A stretch of DNA of 64,000 nucleotides. Origin: Hyphomicrobium sp. (lineage in GTDB: Bacteria > Pseudomonadota > Alphaproteobacteria > Rhizobiales > Hyphomicrobiaceae). The notes beneath the pieces were generated by a model. It saw only the letters and a list, made by a program, of their open reading frames with translations. It was not told where the DNA came from and made no database searches. Each line of letters begins with the position of its first letter. Position 1 is the stretch's first letter. A program made the position numbers and the translations under genes. Positions 55,240 through 64,000 of this stretch are shown in pieces. The DNA is taken from assembly GCA_016793445.1 (NCBI GenBank), contig JAEUME010000002.1:498501-562500 (forward strand). The letters are read 5' to 3'.

Positions 55240-55635
55240 ATGAAGTCGAAATTCCTTTCCATTATGGGTGCAGCTACCTTGCTTTCTACGGGTGTAGCAC
55301 TTGCTGAGCCGCCGATGTCCGACCGGGCTGTGAAGCAGCTCGAGGGAATCTGGATCACGACGGATGGCAGCCGCACTATCGAATTCGAGATAAAGAACAA
55401 CCATGCTCTGTTCTCGGATACCGTTCGCCCAGGCATCACCGTGACCGGCGGATATGGCCAGGGTGAACGCGGCGCTGCCTACCAACTCGACTATCCCGAG
55501 AAACTGAGCTGTTCCTACAATATTGCCTTTCCAAGCCAGGAGAAGGGCAATGAGATGATCATGACGCTCGTCGCGGCAGTGCCAAAAGAGCAGGCGCATC
55601 GCTGCATCATCGGAACGCTCAAGCGCTCGCGATAG
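55240..55635 (+). CDS. Exported two-cysteine domain protein, paralogue 2
   Basis: A 131-residue protein with signal peptide (ending VALAE). The domain (about 33-130) has EGIWITTDGSRTIEF, CSYNI and CIIGTLKRSR, matching paralogue 1 in order and spacing, with a longer central loop (GGYGQGERGAAYQL). AGGAGA precedes the ATG at 55240, and the gene is 25 bases after paralogue 1. Function unknown; a small secreted beta-sheet domain is likely. Confidence 0.75.
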   Translation: MKSKFLSIMGAATLLSTGVALAEPPMSDRAVKQLEGIWITTDGSRTIEFEIKNNHALFSDTVRPGITVTGGYGQGERGAAYQLDYPEKLSCSYNIAFPSQEKGNEMIMTLVAAVPKEQAHRCIIGTLKRSR

Positions 55636-55661
55636 AACTCTATCACGTAGGAAGGCCGGTC

Positions 55662-57014
55662 ATGCTACCTCTTCGGTCAAAATCGCTGTGGCTCGGAACT
55701 GTTGTTCTGGCGCTGAGCTTCGGCTCGGCCCAGTCGGACGAAGCCATTCAAGCATTTGTGGGTGAGTGGGACTTGAGGGGTACCGACACCTACATCGTCA
55801 TCCGCAACGACAACTCGGTTTTTCACTCTAAGCTCGGTGCCGGCGATATTCGGCATGACAACGTGAATTTCTTCACTGTCGAATATCGCGGCCAACACCT
55901 CGAGTGCCACTATCAAATCAAAAAGTATCAGGAGGACGAACTCTCGATCGTCATCTCGATGCCGACAGATCATCAAGACTGCCAGCTTGGCGAGATGCGG
56001 CGTAGTCCAAACCAGGAGAAAGCCGCGCCTGCCAAGAAGTCGGAGGCAGAGCCGGAAAAAGGTAGTGCCGGTTCGCCACCGCCGAACACTCAACAACCTG
56101 GGCAACAACCTGGGTCCACCTTCGCGGATTGCGACGGTTGCCCAAAGATGGTGGTCATCGGTGCCGGCAAATTTGTGATGGGCTCGCCCGTGGATGAGCC
56201 AGGCCGCCGGGTGTCTGAAGGTCCGGCTCATGAGGTCGCCCTCAACACGCCTTTTGCGGTCGGTCAGTTTGCGATCACTCGCGACGAATTCAGTGCATTC
56301 GTGGCTGAGGCAAACTACACGCCGTCAAAAGGCTGCTTTGCTGAGAGCAACGGAAAGTGGGAGTTATCAAAGGATGCCACTTATGCGGCCCCACCCGTTT
56401 TCACGCAGACCGGTACTCATCCCGTCGTATGTGTGAGCTGGAAGGACGCACAGGCCTACGTTGAGTGGCTGTCGAAAAAGACCAATAGTCAGTATCGCCT
56501 CTTGTCCGAGGCGGAACGCGAGTATGTCACGCGAGCTTCGGCCTTTACGCCTTATTGGTGGGGTCGGACAATATCGCCGCAACAAGCCAATTATGATACG
56601 CGACAGCGACAGGCGCAGGCCGCTACGACCGCACAGAAAGGCCGAAACAAGCGCGGCATCACTATTTCTACGGAAAGCCTGGGCGCGGCAGCGGATGCGC
56701 CACAGCCGCCGCCGAGTTCTCCCAACTGGGGTACCAAGGATGTGAACAGCTTCACCGCAAACCCCTGGGGACTTTTCAACGTCCATGGCAATGCGGGCGA
56801 ATGGGTGCAGGACTGTTGGAATGCGTCCTATGTGGGGGTCCCGCTCGACGGTAGTGCGGCAAGCTCTGGAGATTGCTCCAAGCGGGTGATCAGGGGCGGT
56901 GGATGGAGTTATTGGCCGGAGGACATCCGCGCTGCTTACCGTGAGACCACGGTGGCCGATCAGAAGTATTTCCACGTCGGCTTCAGGGTCGCCAAAACCC
57001 TCGCGGCGAAATAG
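55662..57014 (+). CDS. Two-cysteine domain fused to FGE-sulfatase-like domain
   Basis: A 450-residue exported protein. After the signal (ending GSAQS) comes paralogue 3 of the two-cysteine domain (about 29-115: VGEWDLRGTDTYIVIRND, GAGDIR, CHYQI, CQLGEMRR). A Pro/Gln/Lys linker leads to an FGE-sulfatase/SUMF1 domain (about 155-448): MVVIGAGKFVMGSP, FAITRDEFSAFV, PVVCVSWKDAQAYVEWL, GNAGEWVQDCW, VIRGGGWSYWPEDIRAAYR and FHVGFRVAK. The copper-binding Cys pair of true formylglycine enzymes, expected after RGGSW, is absent, so sulfatase activation is unlikely. It may be a binding or scaffold protein, as many bacterial relatives are. Confidence 0.85.
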   Translation: MLPLRSKSLWLGTVVLALSFGSAQSDEAIQAFVGEWDLRGTDTYIVIRNDNSVFHSKLGAGDIRHDNVNFFTVEYRGQHLECHYQIKKYQEDELSIVISMPTDHQDCQLGEMRRSPNQEKAAPAKKSEAEPEKGSAGSPPPNTQQPGQQPGSTFADCDGCPKMVVIGAGKFVMGSPVDEPGRRVSEGPAHEVALNTPFAVGQFAITRDEFSAFVAEANYTPSKGCFAESNGKWELSKDATYAAPPVFTQTGTHPVVCVSWKDAQAYVEWLSKKTNSQYRLLSEAEREYVTRASAFTPYWWGRTISPQQANYDTRQRQAQAATTAQKGRNKRGITISTESLGAAADAPQPPPSSPNWGTKDVNSFTANPWGLFNVHGNAGEWVQDCWNASYVGVPLDGSAASSGDCSKRVIRGGGWSYWPEDIRAAYRETTVADQKYFHVGFRVAKTLAAK

Positions 57015-57307
57015 GGATATTTCCGGCGCCCCAAAGTGCCGCTTCTCAACAGGCGGGCCGCTTGAACCAATATCAAGAGCCGCTTCAAGGCCATGCGCCT
57101 GTTCAGCACGCAGAATGGATGACGTTCATAACCCGCGTGCAGCACTGACAGGCGTAGCCCGCCAGCATCAGCATGCAGAGCAAGACATTAGTTTGCCCAC
57201 GGGGCTTATTGCGCCCCGGGGCGAATCAGTGGAGTGGTGATCATCAAGGGTACCGCAAAGGTGCTGCCGAATTTTTATTAGCGAGATTTGTTGGCGAGGC
57301 CGAAGTT

Positions 57308-59047
57308 ATGCTTTTGTCCCGTGGTGCTCTTCTACCCAAGACGGCGCGGAAGCTAACATCCGCTTTCTGTGCGGTCCTTCTGATCTCAACGTCTATCACC
57401 CCGGCAATGGTTCTGGTTAGCTCGTCGGCGCATGCTGATAACGTGCATGCGGTGTGCATGACGCCAGATGAATTGATAAATGGCACAGCCGAAGATCTTT
57501 CCGGGCTGGCAATTGGGGATACCGCGTTCATCAAACAATTCAATTCGGCGAATCTGGGTGGTGCAAACCCGGGATTCGTGAAGGTAGCGAATAGCAATCC
57601 AGGGGCCCCGATTACTTTTAAGTTAACTGGAGGCCTCAATGCATTTGACAGAAAAGACAACAGCGGAATTCCCGGTACCGTGCGCACCGCAGGCTTGGAC
57701 GATCTGAAGAATAACTCAATTCTGAACGGAGCAGTACTCAGTTACGCGCCGCAAGGCGAGATCAAAGATGACGTGCCAGGTTTTTCGAGTATCGGTTCCG
57801 GCAACGCTGGGGGGGCAAATTCCGTAGCGTCGGGCCCGATAGCGCTTCCCGTTTTGAGCACTGTTGAAGCGACAAATACCGAGGCTCAAGAACTCATTCG
57901 TCAACGCAAAGAACTGGCCTCCTCCGCAGTTGCTGTTGCTGCAGCGTCGGAAGTCGCGGCAACCGCCGCGCCACCCGCTGATCTGCCTCCCCCTTCGGCA
58001 TCGACCGCCGCCAAAAAGTCCACAGCGGTTGACTCTTCTCCATCAAAGACAGTTACCGCTGGAAGCTCCAAAGCCAAGACGAAGGGCGTGGCGGAAGATT
58101 ATGAACCGGTTCCCGCTCAGCAGGGCATCGTCGTTGATGAGTCAACGCCATCCCAAGGCGCTTGGGCGCAGGCTTTCGTCGACTATGAGCGCCACGATAA
58201 TCTCGCTCCGGGTAGCGGAGAAAATCTTGAGCGGCGGCAGACCACCGTGGGTGGAATCGCCGGCGGAGATGTCACTTACCGTCGTTTCGGCGACGATGGA
58301 CTGGAGACTGTGCAGTTCGGACTTCTCGGCGGCGGCACGCATATATCGAGCAAATTCAGCGATTTCGGCAATGTGTCGAATGCCCGTCAAACACAAGATG
58401 GCGGATTTGTCGGGGCTTACGGCTCATATCATCACAACCAATTCAGCGTTGACGGGTTCTTCAAAACTGACCTGCTGTCGCTCAAACAGCGCTCGACCGT
58501 GAAAAGTCCCGTGACCTGCGGTGAGGGGCAAGTTCTCGTCATCGATGACAGCCCGGATGCACTTGAGAAAGCAACGCAACAAGCTGGCAGCGTCAATGAG
58601 TATACCTATACAGTAGGTGGCAACGCTTATTATCGCTTCGATCTGTCCGGCGGGGCATATCTCGAGCCCGTCGTCGGCTTCATCTACAGCGCAACAAATT
58701 ACGGTGACGGCGCGACGACACTAGGTCTCGACAACGGCCAGCTTTTCCGCATCCAGGGCGGCGCACGGCTGGGACGCACTTGGGACGATGCAGAAAATCG
58801 AACCTGGTCACTAGCCCTTCTTGGGATGCTCTATAGCGACGTCTATATCAACGGCTATACGTTGGATGGCTTTGGTCTGCCGCCGGGAGCTTCCGAGGTG
58901 GACGAGGGCAAACTGCGGGTCCTTGGCCAACTTGAGGGCAACGTCATCTTGAACAACGGTCTATCCTTCAACGGTGCTGTCAACGTGCGCGGTGGCGAAG
59001 ATGTCTTTGGCGTCGGAGGACGGCTTGGTGCCCGCTTGGAATGGTAA
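57308..59047 (+). CDS. Autotransporter-type outer-membrane beta-barrel protein
   Basis: A 579-residue protein. A long signal region (about 15-43) ends SSAHA. The N-terminal globular part (about 44-175) includes NSANLGGANPGFVKV and is of unknown fold. An Ala/Ser/Pro/Lys-rich linker follows (about 190-270). The C-terminal about 290 residues alternate like amphipathic strands (GAWAQAFVDYERHD, FVGAYGSYHHNQFSV, FRIQGGARLGRTW) and end in GARLEW, the terminal aromatic of outer-membrane barrels. The start at 57308 fits the signal; an in-frame ATG at 57173 lies in the 293-base gap after the FGE-like gene. It may anchor or export part of the cargo system. Confidence 0.8.
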   Translation: MLLSRGALLPKTARKLTSAFCAVLLISTSITPAMVLVSSSAHADNVHAVCMTPDELINGTAEDLSGLAIGDTAFIKQFNSANLGGANPGFVKVANSNPGAPITFKLTGGLNAFDRKDNSGIPGTVRTAGLDDLKNNSILNGAVLSYAPQGEIKDDVPGFSSIGSGNAGGANSVASGPIALPVLSTVEATNTEAQELIRQRKELASSAVAVAAASEVAATAAPPADLPPPSASTAAKKSTAVDSSPSKTVTAGSSKAKTKGVAEDYEPVPAQQGIVVDESTPSQGAWAQAFVDYERHDNLAPGSGENLERRQTTVGGIAGGDVTYRRFGDDGLETVQFGLLGGGTHISSKFSDFGNVSNARQTQDGGFVGAYGSYHHNQFSVDGFFKTDLLSLKQRSTVKSPVTCGEGQVLVIDDSPDALEKATQQAGSVNEYTYTVGGNAYYRFDLSGGAYLEPVVGFIYSATNYGDGATTLGLDNGQLFRIQGGARLGRTWDDAENRTWSLALLGMLYSDVYINGYTLDGFGLPPGASEVDEGKLRVLGQLEGNVILNNGLSFNGAVNVRGGEDVFGVGGRLGARLEW

Positions 59048-59053
59048 TCGGCG

Positions 59054-61939
59054 TTAATTCGCGCCGATAACCAATTCGAACGGCGCCCAATAGCTGGGGT
59101 AAGAGTCCCATTGTTTATCGCCAGGCTTCGCTCCATCAATACGTGCGAGCATCGCGCGGCGAAGGCTTTCGGAGCGTTTGATCGTTGGGTCCGCAGCGAT
59201 TGCTGCAAAAGTCTTCGTCATAATCTCTTTGGCATCGCTATCGCTCGCGCTCCATTGCGTAACGATGAGCGATCGAGCGCCGGCGTAAAAGAAGGCGCGC
59301 GCTAATCCCGACAGCGCGTCAGCATCACCCGCTTCACCAGCGGCCGTGTCACACGCCGACAGCACAACCCAATCTGCATTCAATTTAAGTTCTGCAATCT
59401 CCGATGTCGAAAGCAGCCCATCGTCCTCGCCACTGGGAGATTGCGGAACCGCCATGGCGAGTGAAGGTTCGCTGTTGCCAACTTCTGCGGTGACTGCAGG
59501 TTCACCACCGTTACCTTTCACGTACCAGGCTGCATTGGCAGTAAGGCCATGCATCGCGAAGTATATGATCTTGTAACTCGCTAACTTGCCTTGTCTGTTG
59601 AGCAGTTTGACGGTCGCCTCATTGGCTTCTGCGCCAAAAAAAAGATCATCCGCGTCCGCTTTGAGCGCCGTCCCCACCGACGTAAGCTCCCCTCTTGTTC
59701 CGTCCAATCTCGGTAACGTTTTGAGCGCCGCGACGGCAGTAATCGGCGTAGCTTCGGTTGGTGCCCGACCGGAAGGCAATCCCCTCGGAACGCCGCGGCT
59801 GACCGGCAGTGGGCTGTCCTCGCGGTGCTGTTCGCGGTTGTAAACGGGATCTGCGAAACCAATGATAGTTTTCCGATCTTGATCATTGCTGGGGGGTGAA
59901 CCAAATGACCTCATCACGGCCACATTGGGCAGCACGGAAATTTCGTGGCGCCGTATCAACCAACCCGCGTTCTTGTACGCCGCAGCATCCTTCCGACCCG
60001 GCTTGGCGACGTCGGGGCGTTTATCGATCAGAACATGCAGCGGCAAGGTCGAGAGAAAGCTCGTCGGAACATAATAAATGCGCCGCTTCTCTGCCATCAG
60101 AGGGATCACAGCATTGAAAAGGTCTGTATAGAAGGAATAAGCTAGGCCGAGGTCATAGAAATTTGAAGAGGGCGGTTTATCGGCAGGTCCAGAAACAAGT
60201 CCTGCTCTTAGCATTTTGACCGTCTTCTCCGCAGCCTCGGGTGTCACTCGCGATTTCGTCCATCGCGCGTCTTCAGATGTGATGGCCCAAACATAGATGT
60301 CGTTGAAAGCGACAAAGGCGAAAACAAGAATTTCGTCTTTGGCCAGCTTGCTCTGGACATCCTTTACGCTGAGTGGTGCCGGTTTCACCAAGCTCGCGAA
60401 CGCCGGGAATAATTCATGGAGCTCGCCATCCAGACTTGCGAGTTTGCGCTCAGCTACTTCGATGTCGCGACTCATCGCATCGATCTCATTATTACTGCTG
60501 GCGTTTAAGCTGCGTGCGCCCGTGCGCATCGTCTCCAATTGCGCCAAGTGCCGGCTCTCATCCTGTTGATTGCGAACGAGAGCCTGGAGCGCTGCATCCG
60601 TTGCTGAGAGACGTGCCGCCATTGTGCTCGCAGATTTTGCAGCGCTCGTTACACCAGACCGCTGCGCGATTTCAAAGGCCTCCGTCAAAAGCGCACCGGC
60701 TCCGGACAGTTGAGAGTCGCGTGCGCGCCATGCGTAGGCAATGTGGTCCTGGAATTGAATGTTGGCGATGACAATATTTGCGGGCGGTCGGGCAGCGAGC
60801 GTTGCCGAAGTCTTACGGGCCAGGGTCAGTGCAGTCTTAACGTCTCCCAGTTGATTGTTGACAAGGGCTAAAGGCATTCGCGCATCGATATGCCAAGGAT
60901 GGGCTTCAGTGATGAAATAGGCCTTGTAAATATCGAGAGCAGCCTCGAGCTGCTTTTTGGCTTCGAGCAGGCGACCTTGCGAAATATATACGAGGGCAAG
61001 ATCCACCATGTTCCGCGCGCGATCACCCGGTAACGCGCTCGACGATTGCCGCAATTTGAGCGATTGCAACAACAGCACTTCGGCTTCTTTTAATTTGCCC
61101 TGTCGGCGTAGGTTGACACCAAGGTGTTGGCGAACAGACGCGAGATGCGGATTGCCTGGTTTGTTGGATGTCGAGCGATACGATAGCGCCTGCCTAAGCA
61201 ATTCCTCAGCTTCTTGATGCTTCCCTTGAGCCTCAAGCGCTCCGGCAAGTCCCTCCAGGGTGACCGCTATATTGTAGTGGCCGGGAACATACAGCGCTTC
61301 CCTCATCTTCCGCGCTTGCCGCCAGAATTTTTCTGAAATTGAATACTGGCCGCGCATTTGGCTCACTTTTGCAAATCCAATGAGCGCGGCAGCCCGATCA
61401 ATGTGTTCTTGCGGAAGAACTTTGTCCTGAATGGCGAGAGCCTCCGACAGGCGCCTATCGGCCGACGAGTCATCGTCCTCTAATTCATCAATAACCGCGA
61501 GGTTGACGAGAACACGCGCGATGCTCTGCGCTACATCAGGCAGATCTCCTCCCAACGTTCTCAAAATCGAAAGCGCTTCGTCAAACGAACTTCGTGCATG
61601 CCCATTGTCGTTCGCAGTGAGAAATACTTGTCCCTCAATAGCCAACGCTTGTGCCACCAGTTGCGGATCTGCTCCTACTCGTGCCTTCGACAGCAACTGA
61701 TCGCTGGCGGAGCGCGCAGAGGTAACGTCGCCCTCTTCGAGGAGGTTATCGATACGTTCGATGTCAGATTGGCTACTCGAAGTCGCCGCGGGGGGTGACC
61801 TCTCGGCATTATTCAAGTCATTCGCAATCGCTTCTGGTCGAGCCAAAAACGAGGAGGAAGTTAGCAATATTATTGCGGCAATTGATCGGCCTGCGAGCTG
61901 GATTGACATGGTATTCGTCCATGGGGACCGTTCTGCCAT
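59054..61939 (-). CDS. Exported TPR-CHAT caspase-like protease
   Basis: A 961-residue protein. The N-terminus has a signal-like hydrophobic helix (about 14-35). Residues about 55-410 are tetratricopeptide repeats (AQALAIEGQVFLTANDNGHA; VTLEGLAGALEAQGKHQEAE; VRQHLGVNLRRQGKLKEAE). A coiled-coil segment (about 425-500) and a CHAT domain (about 560-960) follow. The caspase-type dyad is present: His near 797 in IIYFAMHGLT and Cys near 863 in WVVLSACDTAAG. SLIVTQWSASD is also typical. GGAG precedes the ATG at 61939; the ATG at 61909 is an alternative. It converges on the barrel gene with six bases between stops. Confidence 0.92.
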   Translation of the reverse strand: MAERSPWTNTMSIQLAGRSIAAIILLTSSSFLARPEAIANDLNNAERSPPAATSSSQSDIERIDNLLEEGDVTSARSASDQLLSKARVGADPQLVAQALAIEGQVFLTANDNGHARSSFDEALSILRTLGGDLPDVAQSIARVLVNLAVIDELEDDDSSADRRLSEALAIQDKVLPQEHIDRAAALIGFAKVSQMRGQYSISEKFWRQARKMREALYVPGHYNIAVTLEGLAGALEAQGKHQEAEELLRQALSYRSTSNKPGNPHLASVRQHLGVNLRRQGKLKEAEVLLLQSLKLRQSSSALPGDRARNMVDLALVYISQGRLLEAKKQLEAALDIYKAYFITEAHPWHIDARMPLALVNNQLGDVKTALTLARKTSATLAARPPANIVIANIQFQDHIAYAWRARDSQLSGAGALLTEAFEIAQRSGVTSAAKSASTMAARLSATDAALQALVRNQQDESRHLAQLETMRTGARSLNASSNNEIDAMSRDIEVAERKLASLDGELHELFPAFASLVKPAPLSVKDVQSKLAKDEILVFAFVAFNDIYVWAITSEDARWTKSRVTPEAAEKTVKMLRAGLVSGPADKPPSSNFYDLGLAYSFYTDLFNAVIPLMAEKRRIYYVPTSFLSTLPLHVLIDKRPDVAKPGRKDAAAYKNAGWLIRRHEISVLPNVAVMRSFGSPPSNDQDRKTIIGFADPVYNREQHREDSPLPVSRGVPRGLPSGRAPTEATPITAVAALKTLPRLDGTRGELTSVGTALKADADDLFFGAEANEATVKLLNRQGKLASYKIIYFAMHGLTANAAWYVKGNGGEPAVTAEVGNSEPSLAMAVPQSPSGEDDGLLSTSEIAELKLNADWVVLSACDTAAGEAGDADALSGLARAFFYAGARSLIVTQWSASDSDAKEIMTKTFAAIAADPTIKRSESLRRAMLARIDGAKPGDKQWDSYPSYWAPFELVIGAN

Positions 61940-62118
61940 AACCGTAACTCCATTATGCGGTGACCATCCCCCATCGCGTGGTCCTGTTGCAATGTTAGTT
62001 CATGGGGCCTCCGTCTGCTAGTTGCTGCGTGGACGAAAGGAGCGGGCGGATCGTGCCCCTTGGCGTGGTGTAAGAGTTCCGGTCATGGCCTGAGCTCGCA
62101 GATGACTCGGGCCGTTGC

Positions 62119-63162
62119 TCAGGCTGCCGCGATGCGCTTGCGGCCGCCCTGTGGATCATCGCTGAATGCGGCGAGCTTTTCCAGGCTCATGTAGCGGGCC
62201 CGGCTGGCAGCCCATTCGTCGTTCTGCTCGAGGAGCATGGCGCCGACGAGCCGCACGATCGCCGCCTCGTTGGGGAAGATCGCGACCACGTCGGTGCGCC
62301 GCTTGATCTCGCCGTTGAGCCTTTCGAGCGGGTTGGTCGAGTGGAGCTGCGGCCAGTGTTCCTTGGGGAAGGACATGTGGGCCAAGACGTCGTCCTCCGC
62401 GTCTTCCATGAGATCGGCGAGCTTGGGGAAGCGGCCTCTCAAGCGCCCGGCAACCGCCTTCCATTCGGCGCGCGCGGCCTTCTCCGTCTCCTGGGTGAAG
62501 GCGGTTCGGATGGCGGCGGCCACCATCTGGCGCTGCTTCACGCCCACATGCGCGAGCGCGCTCCTCATGAAGTGCACGCGGCACCTTTGCCACGTCGCCG
62601 AGAGCACTTTGGCCGCCGCCTTCTTCAAGCCCTCGTGGCTGTCGGAGATCGCCAGCTCAACGCCACGAAGCCCGCGCCGCGTGAGGCTGCGCAGGAACTT
62701 GGTCCAGAAGGGCTCGGCCTCCGACGGCCCGACCTCGAGCCCCAGCACCTCGCGCCGTCCGTCGGCGTTGACCGCGACAGCGATTATCACGGCAACGGAG
62801 ATGATCCTGCCGGCCTCGCGCACTTTCACATACGTTGCGTCGATCCACAGATACGGCCACGAGCCCTCGATCGGCCGGTTGAGAAACGCATGCACCCGCT
62901 CATCGATCTCCTCGCACAATCTGGAGACCTGGCTCTTGGAGATGCCGGTCATGCCCATCGCTTTGACGAGATCGTCGACGGAGCGCGTCGAGACGCCCTG
63001 CACGTAGGCCTCCTGGATGACGGCGGTGAGCGCCTTCTCGGCCGCGCGCCTCGGCTCCAGGAAGGCCGGAAAGTAGCTGCCCTTTCTGAGCTTGGGGATC
63101 TCCTCAGAACGAACAAGGTCCATCATCGTCCATCGGCGCTTGCCCGCATCTAGAAGGACCAT
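62119..63162 (-). pseudogene. IS256-family transposase, 5' truncated
   Basis: The frame of 347 codons lacks roughly the first 60 residues of an IS256 transposase. Homology begins at [16 protein letters not shown] (about 63096); the codons before it come from the neighbouring terminase region. The DDE residues remain: [26 protein letters not shown] and [19 protein letters not shown]. The remaining IS end is probably near GGTGTAAGAGTTCCGG at about 62070. The missing start and left end make it inactive by itself. Confidence 0.82.
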
Positions 63163-64000
63163 CCCGATACTCGGCGAGAAGTGCGGCTTCGTTTTCGGGC
63201 GGCCCCCATTCAGCTTTCGGGTCTTCTAGGAGGCGCCGTTGATAGTCCATGGTCCAAACGGCATACCGCTCCCATTCTTCGAGCGTCATCTGACGCGGCG
63301 GTGTTGCCGGATGACGACCACCGATCCCGAACAGTTCGTAAGCCAAGATTGTCGTTTCAGGCACTCGACAGAAAGCGCCCTTCGGGAATCCAAACTCATC
63401 TGGCTGCGCAAACCAGCCGCCTCGCACCTCCTCATCATTCATGTGCACGTAAGGCTTCTGCTGATACTGCGCGGCAAAATTATAAGCACCGATGTCGAGC
63501 ATGCGCCGATAGAGCGGCACCCAGCTGTCGATCTTGGGTGCCAGCGGATAGCCTTTCTGGCGCGTGATAATGCCACCGCGCGACAGCTTCCACTCCTCGT
63601 CCTCGGTGGCAATCGCCGGCAAGTTGAGGTGTACCCACGGCTGTTCGCCCGACAGCAGATGGCCACTGAGATCCTCGTGATGCAGCCGCTGCATGACAAC
63701 GACGACCCGGCCTTCCTCCTTGTCGTTGAGCCTTGGGATGACCTCGGCGTCGAACCACTTGTTGACGGCGCGACGGCGTGGCCCATCGTGCACACGGGCG
63801 GGCGAAATCGGATCATCGACGACAATGAGGTCGGCGCCACGACCGACCAGGATGCCACCAACCACGCCCGAGATCCGCTGCCCGCCATGAGGAAGATAGA
63901 GGTTGCCGCCGCGGCCCTCGGGCTTCAGATGCGGAAACAAGGCTTGGCAGCGCGGCGACTTCAGCAGGTCTTCGGTCGCGCGCTCGAAGTCACCGGCCAG
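63104..64000 (-). pseudogene. Phage terminase large subunit fragment
   Basis: The frame is open from the right edge, so its N-terminus with Walker A lies outside. Visible are the Walker B-like LIVVDDPISPARVHD, the coupling motif VVVMQRLHHEDLSGHLL, and GAYNFAAQYQQKP of large terminase subunits found in Hyphomicrobiales prophages. The 3' end is fused to the truncated IS256: after about 63110 the codons become unrelated and stop at 63104, so part of the nuclease domain is lost. It marks a prophage remnant. Confidence 0.78.

Noticed and set aside
55662..57014. True formylglycine-generating enzyme
   Set aside because: The active-site cysteine pair expected after the RGG-W region is missing, and no sulfatase gene is nearby.
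59054..61939. CHAT protein considered as a Csx29-type CRISPR-linked protease
   Set aside because: No CRISPR array or Cas effector gene is in the window, and the protein appears exported.
62341..63153. 270-codon plus-strand frame opposite the IS256 transposase
   Set aside because: Complement of clear DDE transposase motifs.

Overview
The window is G+C-rich alphaproteobacterial DNA. A Hyphomicrobiaceae-like methylotroph of the Hyphomicrobiales is the best guess. The clues are a perfect CtrA box (TTAA-N7-TTAA), a SoxYZ-like carrier of the kind linked to PQQ dehydrogenases, class I PHA synthase, a DUF4166 operon and the style of the mobile genes. The genus is inference; no rRNA is present.

Positions 1-39,703 look like ordinary chromosome. 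In order: a partial unknown gene; a CAP-domain lipoprotein; a large membrane-anchored unknown; an alpha/beta hydrolase; a DUF2147 protein; a DevCAB-type ABC exporter operon; a DUF533 protein; a TetR-adaptor-RND pump operon with two likely operators; a molybdenum cofactor operon (mobA-mobB-moaA); an HCF101-like Mrp ATPase; a MarR regulator and DHA2 transporter; a SpeD-like protein that has lost its catalytic serine; AsmA; a lytic transglycosylase; PilZ and nuclease-like proteins; the SoxYZ carrier; an OmpA protein; a GbsR-DUF4166-dehydrogenase operon; a PEBP protein; phaC; a YetF-like protein; and gdhA.

A tRNA-Gln(CTG) at 39,893 marks the change to accessory DNA. It is followed by a large serine recombinase in a four-gene operon with DUF2924 and DUF3489 proteins, then an IS66 element. 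The transposase gene of that element is split by a group II intron at its first catalytic aspartate. Stubs of another TnpA and of an IS110 transposase follow. The right edge holds a 5'-truncated IS256 transposase fused to the broken end of a phage terminase gene.

Between these mobile remnants lies a cargo block (48.5-62.0 kb) made almost entirely of exported proteins. On the minus strand, a tight operon encodes a tyrosine/cysteine/arginine-rich secreted peptide, a Tat-exported tyrosinase with a long C-terminal extension, and a protease that joins a thermolysin-like (M4) and an M48-like metallopeptidase in one chain. On the plus strand, a second operon encodes a small secreted protein, a cytoplasmic possible regulator, and three consecutive proteins sharing an undescribed two-cysteine domain, the last fused to an FGE-sulfatase-like domain. 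An autotransporter-type barrel protein follows, and a periplasmic TPR-CHAT protease with intact His/Cys residues converges on it. These two operons plus the CHAT gene are the best candidates for an undescribed envelope system.
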